NCBI RefSeq assembly: GCF_004421005.1
Contig: NZ_CP038026.1
Location: 5,456,001-5,520,000 of the forward strand
Direction: 5' to 3'
Length of the DNA: 64,000 bases
From: Pseudoduganella plicata
GTDB taxonomy: Bacteria; Pseudomonadota; Gammaproteobacteria; Burkholderiales; Burkholderiaceae_D
The notes below the pieces were generated by a model. The model saw only the letters and a list, made by a program, of their open reading frames with translations, was not told the origin of the DNA and did not search any database. A program made the position numbers and the translations under genes. Shown piece by piece: positions 47,474 through 57,099 of this stretch (position 1 is its first letter; each line of letters starts with the position of its first letter).

Positions 47474-48721
47474 ATGTTCGCAAAAGATCACACCCTCGCC
47501 GCCATCGACCCGGAACTGTTCGGCGCCATCCAGAATGAGAACCGTCGCCAGCACGATCACATCGAGCTGATCGCTTCGGAAAACTACACGTCGCCCGCCG
47601 TCATGGAGGCACAGGGCTCCCAGCTGACCAACAAATATGCGGAAGGCTATCCGGGCAAGCGCTACTACGGCGGCTGCGAATACGTCGACGTCGTCGAACA
47701 GCTGGCCATCGACCGCGTCAAGCAGCTGTTTGGCGCCGAAGCGGCAAACGTGCAGCCGAACTCGGGTTCCCAGGCCAACCAGGGCGTGTTCTTTGCCGTG
47801 CTCAAACCGGGCGACACGATCATGGGCATGTCGCTGGCCGAAGGCGGCCATCTGACGCACGGCATGGCGCTGAACATGTCCGGCAAATGGTTCAACGTGG
47901 TGTCGTACGGCCTGACGGCTGAGGAAGACATCGACTACGACGCCATGGAGAAGCTGGCCCACGAACACAAGCCGAAGCTGATCGTGGCCGGCGCCTCGGC
48001 GTTCTCGAAGAAGATCGACTGGGCGCGTTTCGCCAAGGTTGCCAAGGACATCGGCGCCTACTTCATGGTCGACATGGCCCACTATGCCGGCCTGATCGCC
48101 GCCGGCCTGTACCCGAATCCCGTGCCGCACGCCGACTTCGTCACGTCCACCACGCACAAGTCGCTGCGCGGTCCGCGCGGCGGCATCATCCTGATGAAGG
48201 CCGAGCACGAGAAGATCATCAACTCGGCGATCTTCCCCGGCATCCAGGGCGGCCCGCTGATGCACGTGATTGCCGGCAAGGCCGTCGCGTTCAAGGAAGC
48301 GCAAGGCGCCGAGTTCAAGGCTTACCAGGCACAAGTCATCAAGAATGCCGACGTGCTGGCCAAGACCCTCATCAAGCGCGGCCTGCGCATCGTTTCCGGC
48401 GGCACCGAGTCGCACGTGTTCCTCGTCGACCTGCGCGCCAAGAACCTGACTGGCAAGGAAGCCGAAGCCATCCTGGGCAGCGCGCACATCACGACCAACA
48501 AGAACGGCATTCCGAACGATCCGCAGAAGCCGTTCGTGACGTCCGGCATCCGCCTGGGCAGCCCGGCCATGACGACGCGCGGCTTCAAGGAGCTTGAGTC
48601 CGAAGAAGTGGGCAACCTGATCGCCGACGTACTGGACAACCCGCACGACGCCGCGACGATCGAAAGAGTCAAGGCCGCCGTCAAGGTCCTGGCCGACAAG
48701 TTCCCCGTCTACGCGGCCTGA
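47474..48721 (+). CDS. glyA: Serine hydroxymethyltransferase GlyA
   Basis: 415 residues, full length. The pyridoxal phosphate lysine is K229 in [15 protein letters not shown], the same number as in the E. coli enzyme. Other family blocks are [34 protein letters not shown] and [16 protein letters not shown]. It interconverts serine and glycine and loads tetrahydrofolate with one-carbon units for purine and thymidylate synthesis. Controlled by the ZTP riboswitch ahead of it. A terminator follows the gene. Confidence 0.98.
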   Translation: MFAKDHTLAAIDPELFGAIQNENRRQHDHIELIASENYTSPAVMEAQGSQLTNKYAEGYPGKRYYGGCEYVDVVEQLAIDRVKQLFGAEAANVQPNSGSQANQGVFFAVLKPGDTIMGMSLAEGGHLTHGMALNMSGKWFNVVSYGLTAEEDIDYDAMEKLAHEHKPKLIVAGASAFSKKIDWARFAKVAKDIGAYFMVDMAHYAGLIAAGLYPNPVPHADFVTSTTHKSLRGPRGGIILMKAEHEKIINSAIFPGIQGGPLMHVIAGKAVAFKEAQGAEFKAYQAQVIKNADVLAKTLIKRGLRIVSGGTESHVFLVDLRAKNLTGKEAEAILGSAHITTNKNGIPNDPQKPFVTSGIRLGSPAMTTRGFKELESEEVGNLIADVLDNPHDAATIERVKAAVKVLADKFPVYAA

Positions 48722-48766
48722 TAACGGCGACAGCTTTACGCCTGAAACAGTCGTTGTTACACTCTG

Positions 48767-48796
48767 AGCGCCGGACCCGAAGTCCGGCGCTTTTTT
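48767..48796 (+). terminator. Intrinsic terminator after glyA
   Basis: GCGCCGGAC / GTCCGGCGC with a 5-base loop and T6, 46 bases after the glyA stop and 19 bases before nrdR. The nrdR gene therefore needs read-through or a promoter of its own within this space. Confidence 0.9.
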
Positions 48797-48814
48797 ATCC
48801 CTGAATGCCTCCCC

Positions 48815-49285
48815 ATGAAATGTCCGTTCTGCCAGCACGATGATATCCACGTCCTCGATACCCGCGTATCGGAGGAGGGGGACGCCATCAAGCGCCGGCG
48901 GCGTTGCGGCAAGTGCGACAAGCGCTTCACGACGTACGAACGGATCGAACTTTCGATGCCGTTCGTGGTCAAGAAAAATGGCAGCCGGACCGAGTTCTCG
49001 GAAGCGAAGTTGCGCGACAGCCTGATGCTGGCCCTGCGCAAGCGTGCCGTCGCGGCCGCGTCCGTCGACACGGCCGTGCAGTCGATTTCGGAAAAGCTGC
49101 TGACCAGCGGCAAGCGCGAAGTGGACTCGAACCATATCGGCGAGCTCGTCATGCAGGAACTGAAGCGCCTCGACAAGGTGGCGTATATCCGTTTTGCGTC
49201 CGTCTACAAGAATTTCGAGGACCTGGCCGAGTTCCAGGACGCCATCGAAGAGGCAGGGCAGGAGCGCAAGCCGAAGGGGGAGTGA
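48815..49285 (+). CDS. nrdR: Transcriptional repressor NrdR
   Basis: 156 residues. An N-terminal zinc ribbon (MKCPFC, with the second pair in RRCGKC) is followed by an ATP-cone domain (about 49-139). NrdR senses ATP/dATP and represses ribonucleotide reductase genes. The glyA-nrdR order is common in betaproteobacteria. In many relatives ribD follows directly; here it comes after a pilin operon. Confidence 0.97.
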   Translation: MKCPFCQHDDIHVLDTRVSEEGDAIKRRRRCGKCDKRFTTYERIELSMPFVVKKNGSRTEFSEAKLRDSLMLALRKRAVAAASVDTAVQSISEKLLTSGKREVDSNHIGELVMQELKRLDKVAYIRFASVYKNFEDLAEFQDAIEEAGQERKPKGE

Positions 49286-49610
49286 CGGGCTCCCGGCTGC
49301 GGCGTTCATCCGCGGCCGCGAAATAGGGAGACCAGCGCCCGGCACAGGGCGAGCGCCGTGTGGTCGCGCCCGGGGTACTGTTTGCGGCGGTCTGCACCAC
49401 TCAGGCACCTTGTCCCCTTGCGGCGGGCGCACCCCGCGCTGCGACGCCCGTTCGGTTATGCCTGAATTTCTCCTGCTCAGCCCGCAATTTTGCAACCCGG
49501 CAGCACAACTTCTTGCCAGAAATTCTTCAGTTCCCCCCATATCCTTGAGGTAGCGCAACCGACGACCGGCCCGACCGCCTAACTTGTAAGGGCGAAGTCG
49601 AGGAGATCCC
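49286..49610. other. Intergenic region upstream of the minor-pilin operon
   Basis: 325 bases. No gene or RNA recognised. The right half (49480-49560) is AT-richer and should hold the pilV promoter; GAGGAGATCCC is the ribosome binding site just before pilV. Confidence 0.4.
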
Positions 49611-50156
49611 ATGCGTGCTGCCGCGGGCTTTACGTTGATCGAAGTGCTTGTTGCCGTGCTGGTGCTGGCCGTTGGCCTGATCGGCGGGACGGCCATGCAG
49701 CTGCATGCGATGCGCACCCGGCACGAATCGGCCCTGCTGTCGGCGTCCGTGCAGGCCGCCACCGCTATGGCCGACCGGATCCGCGCCAATGCCGGCCAGG
49801 TTGGCAGCGTCTATCTGGCGATCGATTACGACGCCCACCGCGAACCCACGCCGCCCGCCCCGGCCAGCCTGTGCATGGCGGCCCCATGCGACAGCGCGGC
49901 GCTGGCCGAGCTCGACGCGTATGAACTGAAGCGCCTGGTGCGCACCACCTTGCCGGCGGGGCGCGTGCGCGTGTGCCGCGATGCGGGCATCTGGCAGGCG
50001 GGCCGGCTGCGCTGGCCGTGCTCGGGCGGGGCCACGGCGCCGGTGGTCGTCAAGATCGGCTGGCGCGGCAAGAATCCCGACGGCACGCCGCAGGCGGACG
50101 CGGAAGACGGCTTCGTGCCAGGCGTGGCGGTGGCCGTGGCGGGGGTTGCGCCATGA
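49611..50156 (+). CDS. pilV: Type IV pilus minor pilin PilV
   Basis: 181 residues. Prepilin cleavage site AAAG/FTLIEVLVAVLVLAVGL, with the conserved Glu at mature position 5 and the long hydrophobic helix. The order pilV-pilW-pilX-pilY1-pilE identifies it. With PilW, PilX and PilE it forms the priming tip complex of the pilus. Its TGA stop overlaps the pilW ATG (ATGA). Confidence 0.88.
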   Translation: MRAAAGFTLIEVLVAVLVLAVGLIGGTAMQLHAMRTRHESALLSASVQAATAMADRIRANAGQVGSVYLAIDYDAHREPTPPAPASLCMAAPCDSAALAELDAYELKRLVRTTLPAGRVRVCRDAGIWQAGRLRWPCSGGATAPVVVKIGWRGKNPDGTPQADAEDGFVPGVAVAVAGVAP

Positions 50157-51100
50157 CCGGCCGCCAGCACCGCTGCGCCGGCGCCGGCCTCGTCGAGATG
50201 CTGGTCGCGCTGACGATCGGCATGCTCGTCACGCTGGCATCGGCGGCGATGCTCGTCACGGCGAATGGCGACTACCTGCACCACGGCGCCACGGTAAGGC
50301 TGAACGACGGCGGCCGTTACGCCCTCGAACTGATCGGGCAGGCGCTGCGCCAGGCGGGCTATGCGGACGCGGCCGCACCCGGTGGCGCCGCGCCGGCGGC
50401 GGAGGAGGGCGCCGGCATCGAGGGTCTCGACGCACGCAGCGTCACCCGTACCGGGCCGGGCATCGCGGACGCGCGGGCATCGTCCGTCAACGGCAGCGAC
50501 GTGCTGGCGGTGCGTTTCGGCGGCGCCGGCGCGGGTTCCGGGGACGGTTCCATCGTCGATTGCGCCGGCTTCGCCGTCGGCGCGTCGGCGCAGGGCTGGA
50601 GCATCTTCTTTGTCGCGCGGGGCGACGATGGCGAAGCGGAGCTGCGTTGCAAGTACCGCACCGACAGCGGCGGGTGGAGCGCCGATGCCGTGGTGCGCGG
50701 CGTCGACAGCCTGCAGGTGCTGTATGGCGTAGATACCGATACGCCGGTGGACGGTGTCGCCAACCGCTACCTGAACGCCACGGCCGTGCGTGCGCTGGAC
50801 GATGCGCTGGCCGTGGCGGGTGCCTCGGCGGCCGAGCGCGAACGGGAGCGGCGGCGTCGGTCTTACTGGCATCGGGTCGTCGCCGTCCGGCTGGCGCTGC
50901 TGCTGCACGGCGAAAGCGGCACGCGCAGCGGCGGCGCGCCGATGGCGTTCGATCTGTTCGGGGCCGCCTATACGGCGGCGGCAAGGGGCGGCGATGCCGG
51001 TACGCGGATCGACGAGGCGGCGCTGCCGGCGTCGCTGAGGGCACGGTCACGCCGGCTGTTCGAGGCGGCCGTGTTGCTGCGCAACCGCGCGGGGTCGTGA
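50153..51100 (+). CDS. pilW: Type IV pilus assembly protein PilW
   Basis: 315 residues from the overlapping ATG. The N-terminus has AGAGLVEMLVALTIGMLVTL, a degenerate prepilin site (G/LVEML) as usual in PilW. A large C-terminal beta-rich domain follows, including VLAVRFGGAG and VVRGVDSLQVLYGVDTD, as in PilW of pseudomonads and burkholderias. Its last base starts the pilX ATG. Confidence 0.87.
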   Translation: MTGRQHRCAGAGLVEMLVALTIGMLVTLASAAMLVTANGDYLHHGATVRLNDGGRYALELIGQALRQAGYADAAAPGGAAPAAEEGAGIEGLDARSVTRTGPGIADARASSVNGSDVLAVRFGGAGAGSGDGSIVDCAGFAVGASAQGWSIFFVARGDDGEAELRCKYRTDSGGWSADAVVRGVDSLQVLYGVDTDTPVDGVANRYLNATAVRALDDALAVAGASAAERERERRRRSYWHRVVAVRLALLLHGESGTRSGGAPMAFDLFGAAYTAAARGGDAGTRIDEAALPASLRARSRRLFEAAVLLRNRAGS

Positions 51101-51720
51101 TGGACGTACCGCGTCGTTGGACCGGGCCGCGCTGGCGGCGCTGGGGCCGGCAACGAGGCGTGACCCTCGTCGTCGGCCTGCTGATGCTGGCCGCCGTGTT
51201 GCTGCTGGCGGCGTCCGCCACCGATATGGCGTTGATGGGTGAAAAATCGGCGCGCGCCGAGCGGGACCGGCATATCGCGCTGCAATCTGCGGAGGATGCG
51301 TTGATGGATGCGGAACTCGATATCGAAGGCGTGGCCGCGGTGCCGGCGGAACGCCGCGCCCTGTTTGGCGCGGCGGACGCTTTCAGCCCTGGCCCGGGCG
51401 CCGCCTGTGGCGTGGGACTGGCGCTGGGACTTTGCGCACGCAGCGCACCGGGCGAGCCGCCGCCGTGGCAGGCCGTCGATCCGGGCGGCGGGACAGGCGT
51501 GCCGCTGGGGACATTTACCGGTGTCGAGGCGGAGACGGGCGAGGGATTCCTGCCGTTGCGGCGGCCGCGCTATATCGTCGAGCGGCTGCCGTATCGGCCG
51601 CCCGGTGCGGAGGTGGGTGCGGACGATGGCTACCTGTACCGCGTCACCGCCATCGGTTTCGGCAGCCGCGAAGGCACGCAGGTCGTGCTGCAGGCAACCT
51701 ACCGCCGGCACGATGACTGA
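51100..51720 (+). CDS. pilX: Type IV pilus minor pilin PilX
   Basis: 206 residues. RQRGVTLVVGLLMLAAVLLL is the PilX-type N-terminal helix, which lacks the usual FTLIE. Then comes a QSAEDALMDAELDIEG segment typical of PilX. The end (TAIGFGSREGTQVVLQATY) matches the family. Start and stop overlap pilW and pilY1. An arginine-rich leader of 19 residues precedes the cleavage region. Confidence 0.87.
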   Translation: MDVPRRWTGPRWRRWGRQRGVTLVVGLLMLAAVLLLAASATDMALMGEKSARAERDRHIALQSAEDALMDAELDIEGVAAVPAERRALFGAADAFSPGPGAACGVGLALGLCARSAPGEPPPWQAVDPGGGTGVPLGTFTGVEAETGEGFLPLRRPRYIVERLPYRPPGAEVGADDGYLYRVTAIGFGSREGTQVVLQATYRRHDD

Positions 51721-51727
51721 GGCGACG

Positions 51728-53920
51728 ATGGACGCATCGCACCAGCGGCGTCGCCGGCGGCGTCGACTCTGCGGCCTGGTACTGGCGGTCCAGTGCATGG
51801 GTGGTTGCGTCGCGGACGCGGCCGCGCAAGCGTCCGACGAGCAGGTTGCCGTCGGCTGCGCCGCCCGCTATCGCACGGTGCGCGGACCCGCAGTGACCGT
51901 GCCGGCAGCGCGCCTGGCTCCTGTCGGCGCGGAAGAGGCCACTGTGTTTCGCGCCGCTTATGTGCTGGCGCGCGGCAGCGGCACGCTGACACGAACGCCG
52001 CTGGTGCGCAACGCGGCCGGCGCGCTGCGTCAGATGCCGCCGCTGTGGGATGCGGGTATGCTGTTGGCCGACAGGCCGGCCGCGGCACGCAATATCTACA
52101 CGTTCGATGGCGATCCTGCTGCGCGCCGGGCCACGATACCGTTCCTGTGGGATGCCCTGTCGCCGGGGCGCCAGGCGGAACTCGACCGGCCGCCCGTGCC
52201 GGTGGATGGCGAGGATGGTCCGGACGGCCTTGGCTCCGCGCGGCTGGAGTACCTGCGCGGCGACCGCACGCTGGAGGGCCACGGCTTGCGCGTGCGCAGC
52301 GGCGTACTGGGTGACGCCGTGCACAGCACGCCGGTGTTCGTCGGCGCCGGCGCGAACGCGCCCGCGCGCGGCAGTGCCGACCCCGCCTATGCGGCATTCC
52401 ACCAGCGCACGTTACGCCGCGCGCCGGCCGTCTACCTCGGCGCCAACGACGGCATGCTGCATGCGTTCGACGCGCGCAGCGGCGCGGAACTGTTCGCCTA
52501 TGTGCCCGACATGCTGTTCGGCGCCTTGAAGGAATTGACGTCGCCGGCGTACACCCACCGCGCTTACGTGGACGGGCCGCTGGCCGTTGGCGAAGCGAAC
52601 CTCGGCGGCGCCTGGCGCACGGTGCTGGTGGGATCGCCTGGCGCGGGCGCCCGTGGCCTGTTTGCCCTTGACGTGACGGATCCGTCCTACTTCGAGGGCG
52701 GACTTGGCGTACTGTGGGAATTCACGCCGCGCGACGATGCCGCCATCGGCAACGTCATGACGCCGGCCCAGGTGGCGCGCCTGCAAGTACGCTCGCGCAA
52801 CGGTGTGCGCCAGTACCGCCATTTCGCGGCGACCGGTAACGGCGAGGGCGCCGGACGCGCCGCCCTGTTGCTGCTGGCGCTGGACAAGCCGCCCGGGCAG
52901 CGCTGGCGCCTCGACACCAGCTACTACCGCCTCGACATACCACCGGGCGAAGCGGGGCTGCCCGCCGGCCTGTCCGCGCCGGCCCTGGTGACGGACGATG
53001 ACGAGACGCTGCGTCACGTCTACGCGGGCGACCTGCAAGGTAATCTGTGGCGCTTCGACTTCACGCGCACGCCGCCGTGGCGCGCCAGCCCGGGACTGCG
53101 GCCCGTGTTTGTTGCCCGCGACACGAACGGTGTGCGCCAGCCCATCGCCCAGCAACCGAAAGTGGTGCATGCCGCCGGTGGCGGCTATCTGGTGCTGTTC
53201 GGTACCGGGATGCTGCGCTCGCGCGCCGACCGCGACCCGGCAGGGTTCACGCCGCAGTCGTTCTACGCCATTCATGACGATCCCGCCCACCCGGCCACGG
53301 CGGCCACACGCGCCGACCTGCTGCAGCGCCGGCTCGATGCCACGGACGGCGGCATGGGGGTCACGGTCAGCGGGACGCAGCAGGCCATCGGCGGCGGAAC
53401 GCGGCCGAAAGGGTGGTACATCGATTTCGGCGTCGGCACGGGCGCCGGCGAACGCAATATTGCCGGCGCGACGATCGTTGACGGCAAGGTGGCGTTCAGT
53501 ACCGTCGTGCCCGGCCGTACCGCCTGCACGGAAAGCTACGGCCGGACGTACCTGCTCGATGCCTTGTCCGGCCTGGCGCCCGACAGCGCCGGGGTCGCGG
53601 TCAGCGGCGCCACGACGGGCGCGGTGGTGATGGATTTCGTCGACGGTCCGCCGGCGGCGCTGCCGGCCGCGCGCGTGCGCGGTCACGGCGGAAGGGGCAA
53701 CGGCACGCGGATCGAGGTGACGCGATCGGCCGAGGTCGTCGCGCTCGGCACGTCTGGCGGCGTACCGCGCGTTACTTCGACCCAGGCGACGCTGCCGGCC
53801 GGGCGCCTGAGCTGGCGCGAGGTCGTCAACTGGCGCCAGTTGCATCGTGCCGCGGCCCGGCGCGGCGATGCGGATCCGTCCGGCGGCGCTCCGGCAGCGA
53901 CAGGGAGGGAAAGCCAATGA
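51728..53920 (+). CDS. pilY1: PilY1-type pilus tip protein, short form
   Basis: 730 residues from ATG 51728 (GAGGCG upstream); an ATG at 51713 overlaps the pilX stop and is also possible. A strongly basic start (RRRRRRR) leads to a signal peptide. The seven-bladed PilY1 propeller is present: HSTPVFVGAG, YLGANDGMLHAFDARSGAELFAYVP in part, and VYAGDLQGNLWRFD. The usual PilY1 has 1000 or more residues with an N-terminal von Willebrand factor A domain; that domain is missing. The calcium-loop before VYAGDLQGN, often DxDGDG-like, is TDDDETLRH here. Expected to sit at the pilus tip and influence adhesion and retraction. Confidence 0.85.
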   Translation: MDASHQRRRRRRRLCGLVLAVQCMGGCVADAAAQASDEQVAVGCAARYRTVRGPAVTVPAARLAPVGAEEATVFRAAYVLARGSGTLTRTPLVRNAAGALRQMPPLWDAGMLLADRPAAARNIYTFDGDPAARRATIPFLWDALSPGRQAELDRPPVPVDGEDGPDGLGSARLEYLRGDRTLEGHGLRVRSGVLGDAVHSTPVFVGAGANAPARGSADPAYAAFHQRTLRRAPAVYLGANDGMLHAFDARSGAELFAYVPDMLFGALKELTSPAYTHRAYVDGPLAVGEANLGGAWRTVLVGSPGAGARGLFALDVTDPSYFEGGLGVLWEFTPRDDAAIGNVMTPAQVARLQVRSRNGVRQYRHFAATGNGEGAGRAALLLLALDKPPGQRWRLDTSYYRLDIPPGEAGLPAGLSAPALVTDDDETLRHVYAGDLQGNLWRFDFTRTPPWRASPGLRPVFVARDTNGVRQPIAQQPKVVHAAGGGYLVLFGTGMLRSRADRDPAGFTPQSFYAIHDDPAHPATAATRADLLQRRLDATDGGMGVTVSGTQQAIGGGTRPKGWYIDFGVGTGAGERNIAGATIVDGKVAFSTVVPGRTACTESYGRTYLLDALSGLAPDSAGVAVSGATTGAVVMDFVDGPPAALPAARVRGHGGRGNGTRIEVTRSAEVVALGTSGGVPRVTSTQATLPAGRLSWREVVNWRQLHRAAARRGDADPSGGAPAATGRESQ

Positions 53921-54384
53921 AGAGCCGAATCGGCCGGCGCGCGGCGGCCGGGTTCACCTTGACGGAACTGCTGGTCACGGTCGGCATCGCCGGCATCCTG
54001 GCGGCCTTCGCGTATCCGGGCTTCCAGGATCACCTGGTGCGCACGCGGCGCACGGAAGCGCAGGCGGCGTTGCAGCGGCTGATGCAGCAGGAGGAGCGCT
54101 ATTTCACGCTGCACAACAGGTACTTCGCCTTTGCGTCCGATGCCGCCGGCGCCGGCGCACCGGCATTTCGCTGGTGGTCCGGCACCAGCCCGGCGCGCAG
54201 CGGTTATGAGATCGAAGCCAGGGCCTGCGACGACCAGCCCATCGAACAGTGCGTGCAACTGGTGGCCACGCCGGGCACGCCGCGCGTCGACGTTACTTTC
54301 AGGGATCCCCAATGCGAACGACTCATACTGACCAGTACCGGCGAGCGCCGCGCCACTGGCCGCGGCCAGCGCTGCTGGCGCTGA
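53917..54384 (+). CDS. pilE: Type IV pilus minor pilin PilE
   Basis: 155 residues. Prepilin site AAAG/FTLTELLVTVGIAGILAAFA. The rest matches PilE-type minor pilins (YPGFQDHLVRTRRTEAQAAL, QLVATPGTPRVDVTF). Overlaps the pilY1 stop (ATGA). Two Cys pairs near the C-terminus may form a disulfide loop. Confidence 0.88.
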   Translation: MKSRIGRRAAAGFTLTELLVTVGIAGILAAFAYPGFQDHLVRTRRTEAQAALQRLMQQEERYFTLHNRYFAFASDAAGAGAPAFRWWSGTSPARSGYEIEARACDDQPIEQCVQLVATPGTPRVDVTFRDPQCERLILTSTGERRATGRGQRCWR

Positions 54385-54920
54385 ACACCGCCTTTACACT
54401 GGTCGAGGCGCTCGTCGCGCTGGCGGTGGCCGGCGTGCTGCTGGGCGCCGCCGTGCCCGACCTGCGCGGGTTCGCGCAGCGTCAGCAGTTGCGCGCTGCC
54501 GCCGCCGACCTGCTGGCCGCACTGCACCTGGCGCGTGCCCAGGCGCTGGGGCGGGGCGATATCGTCGTGGTGGCCCCGATCGATCCGGCTGGCGTCGCGT
54601 GGCAGCACGGCTGGGCCGTGTTTGCCGACCGCGATGGGGACGGCCGCCCCGGTACCGGCGACGAGGTGCTGTTCCGGCATGGACCCGTGGCCGATGGCAT
54701 GCGCATCTGGTCGCGGCTGTCGGCCGCTGCACCGCCCTGGTATGTCGCCTATAATAGTGCCGGCCGTTCGTGCCGGGCGGGAAACGGCAATGCCGCCAAT
54801 TTCGGCACGCTGTCGCTGCGCGCCGGCGACCAGGCACGCAACATCAAGATCAACATGCTGGGCCGTGCGCGCCTGTGCGACCCGCTGAGGGAGTCCGGCT
54901 GTGCCGCCGCGAGCGAATGA
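54312..54920 (+). CDS. fimT: GspH/FimT-type minor pilin
   Basis: 202 residues from ATG 54312, inside the end of pilE. An unusually long basic leader (about 30 residues) precedes NTAFTLVEALVALAVAGVLL, the prepilin helix; the residue before Phe is Ala rather than Gly, so processing may be poor or the start may differ. The globular part (DLLAALHLARAQALGRGD, FADRDGDGRPGTGDEVL) is the GspH/FimT domain. Last gene of the operon. Confidence 0.82.
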   Translation: MRTTHTDQYRRAPRHWPRPALLALNTAFTLVEALVALAVAGVLLGAAVPDLRGFAQRQQLRAAAADLLAALHLARAQALGRGDIVVVAPIDPAGVAWQHGWAVFADRDGDGRPGTGDEVLFRHGPVADGMRIWSRLSAAAPPWYVAYNSAGRSCRAGNGNAANFGTLSLRAGDQARNIKINMLGRARLCDPLRESGCAAASE

Positions 54921-54974
54921 CGGGCGGCGGCATGGAGACAAACCGAACCACGGAGCTGGGCGAACAAGCGAGCG

Positions 54975-56075
54975 ATGAACATACACAATGACCTGGACGG
55001 CATGCGCCTGGCCTTGCAATGGGCGGAAAAAGGCCTGTACACGACGTCGCCCAATCCGCACATCGGCTGCGTCATCGTCAGGGACGGTGTCGTCATCGGC
55101 GCCGGCGTCACGCAGCCCGCAGGGCAGGACCACGCCGAGATCCAGGCGCTGAAGGATGCCGCGCAGCGCGGCCACGACGTGCGCGGCGCCACCGCATACG
55201 TCACGCTGGAACCTTGCGCGCATTACGGCCGCACGCCGCCATGTTGCGACGCGCTGGTGCGCGCGGGGCTGGGCCGCGTCGTCTGCGCGATGGAGGACCC
55301 GAACCCGCTGGTGGCGGGGCAGGGCTTGGCGCGGCTGGCGGCAGCGGGCATCGAGGTGTCGTCGGGCCTGCTGGCCGACGAAGCGTATGAGCTGAACATC
55401 GGTTTCTTCTCGCGCATGCGCCGCCAGCTGCCGTGGGTGCGCCTGAAAACGGCCGCCAGCCTGGACGGCATGACGGCGCTGCACAACGGCAGCAGCCAGT
55501 GGATCACGGGGGCCGAGGCGCGCGCCGACGGGCACGCATGGCGCGCGCGCGCCTGCGCCATCCTGACCGGCATCGGCACCGTCAAGGCAGACGATCCGCA
55601 ACTGAACGTGCGCGCGGTGCAGACACTGCGCCAGCCGCGTCGCATCGTCATCGACAGCCGGCTGGAAATCGATCCGGGCGCGAAGGTGCTGGCTGGCGGC
55701 GGTACGCTTGTCGTCGCGGCTGTCAGCGACCATGAACGCGAGGCGGTGCTGCGCGACCGTGGCGCGGAAATCATCACGCTGGCCAATGCGCACGGCAAGG
55801 TGGATCTGCCGGAACTGATGCGCGAGCTGGGCCGGCGCCAGATCAACGAGCTGCACGTGGAGGCGGGCACGAAGCTGAATGGCTCGCTGGTGCGCGAAGG
55901 CTGCGTGGACGAGCTGCTGGTCTATCTGGCACCAACCCTGCTGGGCGATGCGCAAGGTATGTTCGCGCTGCCGGCCCTGACGGACCTTGCGCAAAAACGC
56001 GCGCTGCGCTTCCACGAAGTTTGCAACGTCGGCGGCGACCTGCGCATCCTGGCCCGCTTCATGGATCGGCCATGA
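54975..56075 (+). CDS. ribD: Bifunctional riboflavin biosynthesis deaminase/reductase RibD
   Basis: 366 residues. Deaminase domain: HAE at 53-55 and LEPCAHYGRTPPCCDAL at 79-94 bind zinc. Reductase domain: VRLKTAASLDGMTAL, then ITGAEARADGHAWRA and LHVEAGTKLNGSLV. It converts the GTP-derived pyrimidine intermediate in two steps of riboflavin synthesis. ribE follows 92 bases later, so they form a small rib cluster. Confidence 0.96.
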   Translation: MNIHNDLDGMRLALQWAEKGLYTTSPNPHIGCVIVRDGVVIGAGVTQPAGQDHAEIQALKDAAQRGHDVRGATAYVTLEPCAHYGRTPPCCDALVRAGLGRVVCAMEDPNPLVAGQGLARLAAAGIEVSSGLLADEAYELNIGFFSRMRRQLPWVRLKTAASLDGMTALHNGSSQWITGAEARADGHAWRARACAILTGIGTVKADDPQLNVRAVQTLRQPRRIVIDSRLEIDPGAKVLAGGGTLVVAAVSDHEREAVLRDRGAEIITLANAHGKVDLPELMRELGRRQINELHVEAGTKLNGSLVREGCVDELLVYLAPTLLGDAQGMFALPALTDLAQKRALRFHEVCNVGGDLRILARFMDRP

Positions 56076-56167
56076 ACCTGGAGCGGCCGCGCGCGGATCG
56101 GCCTGCCAACTGACACGTACAACCGGCGGTCACGCATCGCCATGATTTGGATTGAAGGGACTCAAGC

Positions 56168-56806
56168 ATGTTTACTGGAATCGTCGCCGCTGTCGGCAAA
56201 ATCAAGACCATCACCCCCCTGCCGGGTGGTCATGACGCGGGCGTGCGCCTCGATATCGATGCGGGCCCGCTGCCGCTGGCGGACGTGGCGCTGGGCGACT
56301 CGATCGCCATCAACGGCGCCTGCATGACGGTGGTTGAAAAGACCGGCGGCACGTTCACCGTCGACGTCTCGCGCGAAAGCCTGAACTGCACCGTGGGCCT
56401 GGACACGCCGGCGGAAGTGAACCTGGAAAAGGCGCTGACCCTCAATGAGCGCCTGGGCGGCCACCTGGTCTCCGGCCACGTGGATGGCCTGGGCGTCGTA
56501 CGCAAGTTCGAGCCCGTCGGCGAGTCGTATGAACTGGTGGTCGAAGCGCCGCGCGAGCTGGGCAAGTACCTGGCGTTCAAGGGTTCCATCGTCGTCAACG
56601 GCGTCTCGCTGACCGTCAACCGCGTCGAGGACGTGCCCGAGGGCTGCCGCTTCTCGATCAACCTGATCCCGCACACGATCCAGGTCACAACCCTGAAACA
56701 CCTGGCGGTGGGCGGCAAGGTCAACCTGGAAGTGGATCTGATCGCCCGGTATGTCGAACGCATGCTCTCGGCCTCCGGCAGCGCGGGCGCCACGAAGATC
56801 GCTTGA
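56168..56806 (+). CDS. ribE: Riboflavin synthase alpha subunit
   Basis: 212 residues with two similar lumazine-binding halves: MFTGIVAAVGKI with GDSIAINGACMTV, and HLVSGHVDGLGVV with GSIVVNGVSLTVN. It makes riboflavin from two molecules of dimethyl-ribityllumazine. The MFTGIV start is diagnostic. A perfect hairpin follows the stop codon. Confidence 0.96.
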   Translation: MFTGIVAAVGKIKTITPLPGGHDAGVRLDIDAGPLPLADVALGDSIAINGACMTVVEKTGGTFTVDVSRESLNCTVGLDTPAEVNLEKALTLNERLGGHLVSGHVDGLGVVRKFEPVGESYELVVEAPRELGKYLAFKGSIVVNGVSLTVNRVEDVPEGCRFSINLIPHTIQVTTLKHLAVGGKVNLEVDLIARYVERMLSASGSAGATKIA

Positions 56807-56820
56807 TGCCCCCGCCCTCG

Positions 56821-56847
56821 GGAAGTACCGGCTGCGGCGGTACTTCC
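56821..56847 (+). other. Hairpin after ribE
   Basis: GGAAGTACCG / CGGTACTTCC, a perfect 10-bp stem with a 7-base loop, 14 bases after the stop. No T run, so it may be a factor-dependent or processed 3' end. The remaining 250 bases before the chemoreceptor gene show no other gene. Confidence 0.5.
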
Positions 56848-57099
56848 CCGGCATGTCGAACGCCGGCCTCGCGCTGGCGTTCCTGCATCTGGTGCGGCCG
56901 GCGACCTACCGCGCCGCCGGCCAGGGAGCGCAGAACATAGTCATGGCTACGCTGAACTGGTGTTTGCGCAACACTTTGAAAAAAGACCGGGTGAACATAA
57001 GGCAAGTAACGACTTTCCCCGAAGGGAAGGATGCTAGAGTTTCCGTATGGAAATTACCGATTTTCAAATTGCATCTCACCCCGACCACCGCCTACGATC

